A stretch of DNA of 7,589 nt, from the NCBI GenBank assembly GCA_020056895.1, contig JAGVGV010000189.1:1-7589 (forward strand). Direction: 5' to 3'. Shown piece by piece: positions 1-6,098 of the stretch; the stretch's first letter is position 1, and each line of letters starts with the position of its first letter. The notes below the pieces were generated by a model. It saw nothing but the letters and a program-made list of their open reading frames with translations, made no database searches and was not told where the DNA came from. This DNA is from Deltaproteobacteria bacterium (GTDB lineage: Bacteria > Desulfobacterota > Desulfarculia > Adiutricales > JAGVGV01). A program made the position numbers and the translations under genes.

Positions 1-37
1 AGGGGTGCTTGTTCCGCTCTAAGCCTGGTGGTAGGCT

Positions 38-70
38 GGAATCTCTTCCGGCGGAAGGAATTCCATTTTT
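38..70 (+). terminator. Intrinsic terminator upstream of the adenylyltransferase gene
   Basis: Arms 38-49 and 53-64 form a 12-position stem (ten Watson-Crick pairs, one T-G wobble at 44/58, one C-A mismatch at 43/59) closed by a GGC loop. The stem is followed at once by ATTTTT (65-70). This is the classic layout of a Rho-independent terminator. It probably ends an upstream gene: one frame reads GVLVPL and then stops at TAA 20-22, 15 bases before the stem, but too little of that gene is visible to name it. Because the hairpin lies 23 bases ahead of the next start codon, it could instead act as an attenuator for that gene. Confidence 0.6.
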
Positions 71-92
71 CCCAAATCATCGGGAGGCGTTT

Positions 93-854
93 ATGGTATC
101 GCGGCACCACCGGCAGACGCTTTTTCCCGGCCTGGGACCGGATGGTCAGGCGGCGCTGGCCCGGTCATCGGTGTTGGTGGCCGGAGTCGGCGCCACGGGC
201 GGGACCGTGGCCCAGCTTTTGGTCCGGTCCGGCGTGGGCCGAGTGCGGGTGGTGGATTCGGACGTTCCGGAAATCGGGAACCTGGGCCGGCAATTGTTGT
301 ACAACGAAGCCTCGGCAGCCTCGGGCCGGCCCAAGGCGCTCCTGGCTCGGGACGCCCTAAGGGCCATGAATTCCGATGTTCTGGTGGAAGGGATCGTGGC
401 CCGGGTGGGACCGGATAACATCCAGGCTCTGGCCCAGGACGTGGACCTGATTATGGACGGGTTGGATAACCAGGAATCCCGATACGTGGTGAACGATTGG
501 GCCGCGGCCGCCGGGATTCCCTGGGTTTGGACCGGAGCCGTGGGGTCGGCGGGCAACGTTTTAGCCATCCACCCCGGCCAAACGCCGTGCCTTCGGTGCC
601 TGTTCCCCCAGCCCGCGCCTCCGGGATCCCTGCCCAGCACCGATACCGTGGGGATCATCGGCCCGGCCGCCAGCGCGGCGGGGTCCATCGCGGCCGCCCT
701 GGCCATGAAAATTCTTTCCGGACAACCGGTCACCCTGCCCGCCCGGCTGATCACCTTCGACCTCTGGTCCGGATCGTTTCACGAAATCCCCATCCACCCC
801 GACCCCCATTGTCCGGCCTGCGGCGGGGGGAGGAACCGGGGAACCCCCTTTTGA
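93..854 (+). CDS. ThiF/MoeB/HesA-family adenylyltransferase (E1-like)
   Basis: This 253-residue protein belongs to the E1-like superfamily that adenylates the C-terminal glycine of small sulfur-carrier or ubiquitin-like proteins (MoaD, ThiS) or related substrates, in the cytoplasm. Visible features are a Rossmann nucleotide loop GVGATGG (residues 31-37), Asp55 and Asp57 in VVDSDV, the NLGRQ motif with Arg66, Lys81, and DGLDN (122-126) with Arg130, which together form the expected ATP/Mg site. Two zinc-type pairs are present, CLRC (166/169) and CPAC (240/243). The start at 93 was chosen because GGGAGG (82-87) sits five bases upstream; the frame stays open to the left, but a terminator hairpin lies there. 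In the stretch TDTVGIIGP the position usually held by the family Cys is Thr183, so a ThiF-like persulfide role is unlikely. The last residues are encoded inside a palindromic element. No MoaD/ThiS partner is visible, so the substrate is unknown. Confidence 0.88.
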   Translation: MVSRHHRQTLFPGLGPDGQAALARSSVLVAGVGATGGTVAQLLVRSGVGRVRVVDSDVPEIGNLGRQLLYNEASAASGRPKALLARDALRAMNSDVLVEGIVARVGPDNIQALAQDVDLIMDGLDNQESRYVVNDWAAAAGIPWVWTGAVGSAGNVLAIHPGQTPCLRCLFPQPAPPGSLPSTDTVGIIGPAASAAGSIAAALAMKILSGQPVTLPARLITFDLWSGSFHEIPIHPDPHCPACGGGRNRGTPF

Positions 855-992
855 AAAAGGGTTTTCCCCGAACCCTTTCCTCAATTTTTTCACGGTCCCC
901 GTTTGGAGCCGGGCAAAACGCCCAAACCCAAACGGGGACCGTATCAAAAAGTTTGGAAGGGGGTATGGGGGGAGCTTTTTCAAACGGTCCCC
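838..992. repeat. Large imperfect palindrome (REP/MITE-like intergenic element)
   Basis: The two halves of this interval are approximate reverse complements. The core is a perfect 15-bp inverted repeat, 892-906 against 928-942, with a small GGGC/GCCC hairpin (911-914/920-923) in its loop. Moving outwards, T886-890 pairs with A946-950, 873-880 pairs largely with 955-962, CCCC 866-869 with GGGG 967-970, and TTTGAAAAA 850-858 with TTTTTCAAA 976-984. The left arm also folds on itself (846-851/856-861 with outer 838-843/864-869). The element overlaps the end of the adenylyltransferase gene, contributing its last codons and stop. No transposase is present. It is either a dispersed palindromic repeat of REP/MITE type or a long hairpin in the transcript; other genomic copies would decide. 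Confidence 0.6.
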
Positions 993-1009
993 CGCCGGGG
1001 GACTTTTTT
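987..1009 (+). terminator. Strong intrinsic terminator before the ABC exporter operon
   Basis: A perfect 7-bp stem (987-993 GTCCCCC with 997-1003 GGGGGAC) with a GCC loop is followed by six T (1004-1009). It is well placed to end the adenylyltransferase transcript and insulate it from the ABC genes, whose start lies 29 bases further on. It abuts the right arm of the large palindrome and may be part of the same element. Confidence 0.7.
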
Positions 1010-1038
1010 AAACGCTCTCCCCATGCTATACCCTACCC

Positions 1039-2826
1039 ATGAAACGGTGGGCCACGTTAACTCCCTATTTTCGTCGTCATTGGGGCCGGGTCCTGTGGGG
1101 CTTGTTGGCCCTGTTGGTCGTGGACGGCTTTCAGCTTTTCATCCCCCGGGTGGTCAAGAACGGCGTGGACCGCCTGTCCGACGGCACGGCCACGGCCGAT
1201 CATCTTCTACGGCTGGGCCTTGTGATCGTGGCCCTGGCCGTGGGCATCGGCGCCTTGCGGTACGCCTGGCGGGTCTTGATCCTGGGGTTTTCCCGCATCG
1301 TGGAAGAAGACCTTAGGAACCGCATGATGGAGCGGCTTTTGGGCCTGCCTCCGGCCTGGTACCTCACCCGGACCACCGGCGACATTATGGCCAAAGCCAC
1401 CAACGACCTGGAAGCCTTGCGCATGGCCGCGGGCATGGGGCTGGTGGCCCTGGTGGATTCCATCCTGATGGGCGCGGCCTCCTTTGGCTTCATGGTCTGG
1501 ATCCATCCCACCCTCACCCTTTTGGCCCTTCTGCCCATGCCCATTATCACCCTGGTCACCCGGCGGCTGGGAACGGTGATGTTCCGGCGGTACCGGCAGG
1601 TTCAGGACACCTTCGGCCGTATGAGCGACCAGGTGCGGGAACACCTGGCCGGAATCCGGGTGATTCAGGCGGCGGTCCGCGAGGATTTGGTTCTGGGCGA
1701 TCTGGATCGTCTGGGCCGGGTCTATGTAACCCAGAACGTCCGCCTTAGCCGCGTTTCCGGGTCCATGTTTCCCATGCTTACCATGGTGGCCAACGTTTCG
1801 CTGGCCATCGTTCTTTACTTCGGCGGCCGGTTGACCATTCTGAACGAAATCAGCCCCGGCGATTTCGTGGCCTTCATCAGCTACCTGGGCCTGATGGCCT
1901 GGCCCATGATGGCCCTTGGGTGGGTGATGAACATGATGCAGCGGGGCGCGGCCGCCCTGGCCCGGCTGGATGAAATTCTTTTGGCGCGGCCCGAAATCCG
2001 CGACCCGGAGGCTCCTTTGGATCCACCGGCGTTCCAAGGCCGGGTGGATATTCGGAACCTGACCTTCCTATACCCCGGACGGACCGAACCGGCCCTCGCC
2101 GACGTATCCCTGTCGTTTCCCGCCGGCCGGTTCACCGCCCTGGTGGGCCGGACCGGATCGGGCAAGACCACGCTGGTCAATCTGATTCCCCGGCTGTTCG
2201 ATCCGCCCGCCGGAACGGTGTTCATCGACGGCGTGGATGTCACTCGCCTGAAGCTGAAGGACCTTCGGTCCGCGATCGGGTACGTGCCTCAGGATGGATA
2301 CGTATTCAGCGGCTCGGTGTACAACAACATTGCCTTCGGCCGGCCGGCCGCCGACCCTCGGGACGTCGAAGCCGCGGCTCGGGCGGTTCGGATTCACGAC
2401 GAAGTGGCGGCCTTTCCCCAAGGGTACCAAACGCTGGTGGGCGAACGGGGCCTGACTCTATCCGGAGGCCAGCGTCAGCGGCTGGCTTTGGCCCGAGCCC
2501 TGCTGGTGGACCCGCCCCTGTTGATCCTGGACGATCCTTTTTCGTCCTTGGACGCATCGGTGGAGGAACGGATTCTCGACCACCTGGCCGAGTCCCGAGC
2601 GGGCAAAACCACGATCATCATCAGCCACCGTTTGACCAGCCTTCGGCCGGCCGCCGTGATCCACGTTCTGGATATGGGCCGGCTGACCCAATCCGGCGCC
2701 CACGATGAACTCATGCGGGCCGAAGGGTATTTCGCTCACTTGGCCTTACTGCAGAACGCGGGGCCCATCGACGACCTCGAAGCCGTTTCAACCGGGCCGG
2801 CCGCGCCCCTGGAGCCCGTGGGCTGA
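1039..2826 (+). CDS. Heterodimeric ABC exporter, TmrB/TM287-like half-transporter (permease + ATPase)
   Basis: This 595-residue half-transporter has an N-terminal six-helix type IV exporter domain (first helices about 17-37 and 57-78, further ones near 131-153, 156-172 and 245-298) and a C-terminal ATPase. It pairs with the next gene to export a substrate across the inner membrane. ATPase motifs are Walker A GRTGSGKTT (370-378, Lys376), Q-loop Gln418, signature LSGGQ (474-478), Walker B LLILDD (494-499), D-loop SSLD (502-505) and H-loop His530. The residue after the Walker B Asp is Asp499, not the catalytic Glu, as in the degenerate-site subunit of TmrAB, TM287/288 and MdlAB. The substrate cannot be told from sequence; lipid-like or amphipathic compounds and drugs are typical of relatives. 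No clear Shine-Dalgarno precedes the start, which was kept because the N-terminus matches the family. It overlaps the next gene by one base. Confidence 0.93.
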   Translation: MKRWATLTPYFRRHWGRVLWGLLALLVVDGFQLFIPRVVKNGVDRLSDGTATADHLLRLGLVIVALAVGIGALRYAWRVLILGFSRIVEEDLRNRMMERLLGLPPAWYLTRTTGDIMAKATNDLEALRMAAGMGLVALVDSILMGAASFGFMVWIHPTLTLLALLPMPIITLVTRRLGTVMFRRYRQVQDTFGRMSDQVREHLAGIRVIQAAVREDLVLGDLDRLGRVYVTQNVRLSRVSGSMFPMLTMVANVSLAIVLYFGGRLTILNEISPGDFVAFISYLGLMAWPMMALGWVMNMMQRGAAALARLDEILLARPEIRDPEAPLDPPAFQGRVDIRNLTFLYPGRTEPALADVSLSFPAGRFTALVGRTGSGKTTLVNLIPRLFDPPAGTVFIDGVDVTRLKLKDLRSAIGYVPQDGYVFSGSVYNNIAFGRPAADPRDVEAAARAVRIHDEVAAFPQGYQTLVGERGLTLSGGQRQRLALARALLVDPPLLILDDPFSSLDASVEERILDHLAESRAGKTTIIISHRLTSLRPAAVIHVLDMGRLTQSGAHDELMRAEGYFAHLALLQNAGPIDDLEAVSTGPAAPLEPVG

Positions 2827-4970
2827 TGTGGAACGATTACGGCTATATTGAAGACAGCCGAAGGGCCTCGTACGATCTGGGGCTCCTCAGGCGTCTGGCG
2901 GGCTATACCCGGCCCTACATCCGGCTTTTGGCGCTGGTGTCGTTCCTGATCCTGGGCGGCACCCTGATGGACCTGATTCTGCCGTACCTGACCAAGGTGG
3001 CCATTGACCGGTATATCGTGGTGGCCCATTATTCGCTGGATGAACAAAAAGCCGGGGACCGGGCCGGGCCGGCTCTGAACCGGGCCAAGTCGAAGCTCAA
3101 GCCTTCGGGCCGGCCGGGGCTTTCTTTCCTGGCGGACCACGATCTGAGGTCCCTCGATCCGGAAGACCGGAACGCGCTGAGGACATCCGGAGCGCTGTCC
3201 AGCCATACCTGGTACCTGGCCGATCCGGGAAAGGAAGATGTGGCCCGGTTGATCGAACGCCGGCCCGATCTCTTCGCGCTGTACCCCCGAATCGCCGCCG
3301 TATCGGCTTCGAACCTGGAAAAACTCACCGCCCAGGATATTATCCAGCTCCGAGCCGTGGACCTGGCCGGCCTGGTTTGGGTGGCGCTCACGGCGTTGAG
3401 CGTTCTGTTGCTGGGGTATGGGTTCGGAGTGGGGCATACCATCTTGCTGGAATACGTGGGGCAGCGGTTGGCCCACGACCTTCGGCAGCGGCTGACCGCC
3501 CATATCCTGAAACAGCCCATGGCGTTTCACGACCGCACGTTGACCGGCCGGCTGGTGGCCCGGGTGACCGGCGATGTTCAAAACCTGGGCGAAATGATCA
3601 AATCCGTGGCCGTCACTTTTTTCAGCGATGTGTTCATTGTTCTGGGCATCATGGCGGTGATGGTCTGGCTGGATTGGAAGCTGGCTCTGGCCACCTTCGT
3701 TTTGTTGCCCGTGGTGGTCGGAGTGTCCGTGGTCTTCGGCCGGCTGGCCCGGGACGTGTTCCGGGAAATCCGGGCCAAGGCGGCGGAAATCAACGCGGCC
3801 GTGGGTGAAGCCGTGGCGGGTCTCCGCGTGGTCCAGGCCTTTCGTCGTGAAGAGCACGACGCCAAAATTTTCGCCCGCCTGAACCATGATAACTTCCTGG
3901 CGGGCATGCGGCAGATCCGGGTATTCGGCCTGTTCATGCCGGTGATTGAACTGATCGGTTCCGCGGCCCTGGCCCTGGTGCTCTGGTCCGGCGGCCGGGG
4001 GGTGCTGGAAGAAACCATCACCCTGGGCGTGGTGGTGGCTTTTATCGGGTATATCCGCAAGCTTTTTCAGCCTATTCGGGATCTGGCCGAAAAGTTCAAT
4101 ATCCTCCAATCCGCCATGGCTTCGCTGGAACGCATTTTCGGGCTCATGGATCAGGACCATTCCCTGCCTCAGGCCGCCTGCCCGGTGGTTCTTGCGTCAG
4201 GCGGCGGCGGGATTGTTTTCGATCGGGTAAGCTTCGGGTACCCGGACGGCCCCAAGGTGCTGGACGGCCTCTCCTTTGACCTGGAACCGGGGTGGACTCT
4301 GGCCATCGTGGGTCCCACGGGCGCGGGAAAAACATCCATCATCAGCCTTTTACTTCGGTTTTACGATCCCCAGGAAGGCCGGATTCTGGTGGATGGAGTG
4401 GACATCCGGGACCTTTCGCAAAACGATCACCGCCGCCGGCTGGGCCTGGTGATGCAGGATGTGTTCATGTTCAACGGGTCGGTGGCCGAAAACATCGCTC
4501 TGGCCCGGGAAGGTTATTCCATCGACGCCGTTCAGGCCGCCGCCCGAGCCGTGGGCGCCGACGGTTTTATCCGGGTTCTACCCCAGGGGTACGATCAGGA
4601 GTTGGGGGAAGGGGGGCGGATATTGTCCGTGGGGCAGCGGCAGCTCATTTCCCTGGCCCGGATTCTGTACCAGAAGCCTCAGATTCTCCTGTTGGACGAA
4701 GCCACGGCGTTTATCGATTCGGAAAGCGAACTCCTGATCGAAAAAGCTCTGGAAACCCTGACCGCCGGACGGACGTCGATCCTGGTGGCGCACCGTTTGT
4801 CCACCATCCGCCGGGCTGACCGGATTCTGGTGCTGGGCCGGGGCCGGGCCATGGAATCGGGCACGCACGAGGAATTGCTGGCCCGGGATGGTTTGTACAA
4901 AAAACTTTACCAGTTGCAGTTCATCGGGAATGGAGCGGCCGGCCCGCCGCCCGGCGGCCCTCACCCCTGA
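2826..4970 (+). CDS. Heterodimeric ABC exporter, TmrA/TM288-like half-transporter with enlarged first external loop
   Basis: This 714-residue subunit is the partner of the preceding gene; the junction TGATG (2824-2828) implies translational coupling, with GGAG at 2811-2814 as a possible ribosome site. The first helix lies at about 34-55 and the second at about 180-205. The residues between are about 100 longer than in the partner subunit, forming a hydrophilic, charged insertion that topology places in the periplasm. ATPase motifs are Walker A GPTGAGKTS (496-504, Lys502), Q-loop Gln544, signature LSVGQ (600-604, variant), Walker B ILLLDE (620-625) with catalytic Glu625, and H-loop His656. The intact Glu here and the altered signature match the catalytic-site subunit of known heterodimers. 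Family members are usually close to 600 residues, so the excess length is accounted for by the loop insertion. The reading frame is intact. Confidence 0.93.
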   Translation: MWNDYGYIEDSRRASYDLGLLRRLAGYTRPYIRLLALVSFLILGGTLMDLILPYLTKVAIDRYIVVAHYSLDEQKAGDRAGPALNRAKSKLKPSGRPGLSFLADHDLRSLDPEDRNALRTSGALSSHTWYLADPGKEDVARLIERRPDLFALYPRIAAVSASNLEKLTAQDIIQLRAVDLAGLVWVALTALSVLLLGYGFGVGHTILLEYVGQRLAHDLRQRLTAHILKQPMAFHDRTLTGRLVARVTGDVQNLGEMIKSVAVTFFSDVFIVLGIMAVMVWLDWKLALATFVLLPVVVGVSVVFGRLARDVFREIRAKAAEINAAVGEAVAGLRVVQAFRREEHDAKIFARLNHDNFLAGMRQIRVFGLFMPVIELIGSAALALVLWSGGRGVLEETITLGVVVAFIGYIRKLFQPIRDLAEKFNILQSAMASLERIFGLMDQDHSLPQAACPVVLASGGGGIVFDRVSFGYPDGPKVLDGLSFDLEPGWTLAIVGPTGAGKTSIISLLLRFYDPQEGRILVDGVDIRDLSQNDHRRRLGLVMQDVFMFNGSVAENIALAREGYSIDAVQAAARAVGADGFIRVLPQGYDQELGEGGRILSVGQRQLISLARILYQKPQILLLDEATAFIDSESELLIEKALETLTAGRTSILVAHRLSTIRRADRILVLGRGRAMESGTHEELLARDGLYKKLYQLQFIGNGAAGPPPGGPHP

Positions 4971-5017
4971 CCCCAAGGGTTTTCCCTGGGAGGAAAACGG
5001 AAGCGAAAGGATAAGCC

Positions 5018-5809
5018 ATGGATCTCCGGATCAAAGGAAAGGCCGCCCTGGTTTGCGGAGCCAACCGAGGGTTGGGGTTGGCCGCGGCCGCGTCGCTGGT
5101 TCGGGAGGGCGCCCGAGTGATCCTCGCCGCACGGACTCAGGCTGCCTTGGAACAGGCCGCCGACGGTCTTCACCGGACCTCGGGGGCCGACGTGGGCTTT
5201 TTCGCGGTGGATCTGTCCCAGCCCGACCAGGTGACGGCGTTGGCCGAATACGCGCTCCGGAATTTAGGCCAAGTGGATATTCTGGTGAACAACGCCGGCG
5301 GCCCGCCTTTTGGGACCTTTCTGGAATTCGGCGACGCTGACTGGCTGGCCGCCTTCCATCTGAACCTCCTGAGCGCCGTCCGGTTGACCAAGGCCCTCTT
5401 GCCGGGGATGATGGAACGAAAATGGGGCCGGATCATCAACCTGACCTCCATCGCGGTCCGACAGCCCATCGACGGCCTGATTCTGTCCAACGCCGTTCGG
5501 GCGGCCGTACACGGTTGGGCCAAAACGCTGTCCAACGAAATCGCCGTGAACGGCATTACGGTCAACAACGTAATGCCCGGCTGGACGTTAACCGACCGGG
5601 TCCGCCAGATGACTCAGGCCCGGGCCGAACAGACCGGCCGGGCCGAAGCGGAGATCGTGGCCGATTTCGCGGCCGCCATCCCCATGAAGCGCATGGGCCA
5701 GCCCGAAGACCTGGGCGAACTGGTGTCCTTTTTGGCTTCGGAACAGGCCGGGTACATCACCGGCGCGTCCATTCCCATCGATGGCGGCTGGGCGAAGGGC
5801 GTGGCGTAA
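5018..5809 (+). CDS. SDR-family oxidoreductase, 3-ketoacyl-ACP-reductase-like subgroup with atypical active site
   Basis: This 263-residue protein is a full-length short-chain dehydrogenase/reductase with a Rossmann fold. The cofactor loop reads CGANRGLG (13-20) in place of TGxxxGxG. Arg17, and Arg39 after the second strand, favour NADP(H). NNAGG (91-95) and Asn116 are conserved, and Ser144 occupies the catalytic Ser position. Where the YxxxK motif is expected the protein reads SNAVR, with Ser157 for Tyr and Arg161 for Lys. This resembles an SDR subgroup annotated as BKR-like (I recall cd05344) whose members lack the canonical tetrad, so it may be a genuine but unusual enzyme or a non-catalytic binder. 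The PGW and C-terminal IPIDGGW segments are intact. The start is supported by AAAGGA (5006-5011). It follows the exporter by 47 bases with no strong terminator, so co-transcription is likely. Its substrate is unknown. Confidence 0.88.
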   Translation: MDLRIKGKAALVCGANRGLGLAAAASLVREGARVILAARTQAALEQAADGLHRTSGADVGFFAVDLSQPDQVTALAEYALRNLGQVDILVNNAGGPPFGTFLEFGDADWLAAFHLNLLSAVRLTKALLPGMMERKWGRIINLTSIAVRQPIDGLILSNAVRAAVHGWAKTLSNEIAVNGITVNNVMPGWTLTDRVRQMTQARAEQTGRAEAEIVADFAAAIPMKRMGQPEDLGELVSFLASEQAGYITGASIPIDGGWAKGVA

Positions 5810-5863
5810 GGCGACAGGAAATTTAGGAAATACTCTAGCTTTGTTTGAAAAGGGGCAAAATCG

Positions 5864-5986
5864 ATGTATCTGGAGAGAAATCCCGGCGTATCGATCGAAA
5901 ATGTTAAAGTATCTTCCGTTCAGTCGGCCGTGGTCCGGGTTTCTTCCTTTTTTTCTCCTGGTAACGGACCAAAGATGAAGCTATAA
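5864..5986 (+). CDS. Possible small protein, 40 codons, no recognised family
   Basis: An ATG at 5864 opens a 40-codon frame ending at TAA 5984-5986. AAGGGG (5850-5855) sits eight bases upstream, which is good spacing for a ribosome site. The protein begins MYLERNPGVSIENVKV, continues with alternating hydrophobic and polar residues that could form strands, and ends in PKMKL. I do not recognise it. It has no evident membrane helix or Cys motif. Against it, the frame is short, lies in an AT-rich gap, and its stop overlaps a candidate -10 box. A chance ORF is at least as likely as a real gene. Confidence 0.22.
   Translation: MYLERNPGVSIENVKVSSVQSAVVRVSSFFSPGNGPKMKL
5931..5971. promoter_or_regulatory. 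Inverted repeat TGGTCCG/CGGACCA, possible operator
   Basis: A perfect 7-bp inverted repeat, 5931-5937 against 5965-5971, brackets a pyrimidine-rich 27-base spacer that includes a T7 run. The right half lies between the expected -35 and -10 positions of the candidate promoter at 5982-5987, so a protein bound here could control the response-regulator gene, possibly by autoregulation. The spacer is long for a single dimer site, and chance occurrence cannot be excluded. Confidence 0.25.
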
Positions 5987-5987
5987 T
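5959..5987 (+). promoter_or_regulatory. Candidate sigma-70-type promoter for the response-regulator gene
   Basis: TATAAT at 5982-5987 matches the -10 consensus exactly. With 17-base spacing the -35 position reads TGGTAA (5959-5964), a weak match to TTGACA, so an activator may be needed. Transcription would start near 5994 and give a leader of about 105 bases ahead of the start codon at 6099. Confidence 0.4.
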
Positions 5988-6081
5988 CGCTGGCAGGGAA
6001 CAGCGAAGGCCCGCCGGCCAGCAAGGCGGCCTCGGTGGCTCGTATATCAAAATACCGTTAGTACGTAGCGCGAACCCGCGC
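5988..6081 (+). promoter_or_regulatory. Structured 5' leader of the response-regulator gene
   Basis: Three hairpins are visible: CGCTG/CAGCG (5988-5992/6001-6005, 8-base loop); a GC-rich stem 6008-6015/6025-6031 with one bulged base and a 9-base loop; and GCGCG/CGCGC (6068-6072/6077-6081) with an AACC loop. The last ends four bases before the AAGGGG ribosome site (6085-6090). I do not see the conserved core of any riboswitch class I know, including c-di-GMP types. The structure may affect translation or may simply reflect GC content. Confidence 0.35.
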
Positions 6082-6098
6082 GACAAGGGGAACCCACC

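Larger units (their letters stand above)
5810..6098. other. AT-richer intergenic region, 289 bases
   Basis: This gap is visibly richer in A and T than the flanking genes, most clearly at 5820-5990. I see no clear terminator after the SDR gene. It contains a possible 40-codon ORF with a Shine-Dalgarno (5864-5986), two ATCGAT palindromes with centres 30 bases apart (5860-5865 and 5890-5895), an inverted repeat TGGTCCG/CGGACCA (5931-5937/5965-5971), a perfect TATAAT (5982-5987), and a run of hairpins leading to the response-regulator gene. It is probably the regulatory region of that gene. Confidence 0.5.

Noticed and set aside
9..92. N-terminal extension of the adenylyltransferase from an upstream TTG
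   Set aside because: The frame is open, but the strong ribosome site at 82-87 and the terminator hairpin at 38-70 favour the ATG at 93, and the extension has no family similarity that I can see.
892..942. Perfect 15-bp inverted repeat considered as an intrinsic terminator
   Set aside because: The T-run precedes the stem and an A-run follows it on the plus strand, and the same is true on the minus strand, so neither direction has the required U-tract; it is better read as the core of the large palindrome.
1207..2037. Minus-strand open frame of 276 codons opposite the first ABC gene
   Set aside because: It has the same shadow composition (rich in His, Gly, Gln) with no motif; the plus-strand gene explains the region fully.
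2736..4160. Long minus-strand open frame of 474 codons opposite the ABC genes
   Set aside because: It lies antisense to two well-supported ABC subunits, has a His/Gln/Gly/Pro-rich composition typical of the complement of GC-rich coding sequence, and shows no recognisable domain.
4972..4990. Hairpin CCCAAGGG/CCCTGGG between the second ABC gene and the SDR gene
   Set aside because: It is a 7-bp stem with one bulge and is not followed by a T-run, so it is not a convincing terminator; read-through to the SDR gene is more likely.
5860..5895. Two ATCGAT palindromes exactly 30 bases apart
   Set aside because: The helical spacing is suggestive, but six-base palindromes are common and the flanks do not match well enough to call a paired operator.
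5988..6098. c-di-GMP (GEMM) riboswitch ahead of the regulator
   Set aside because: The conserved GCAAA-type core and receptor elements are not present; only generic GC-rich hairpins are visible.
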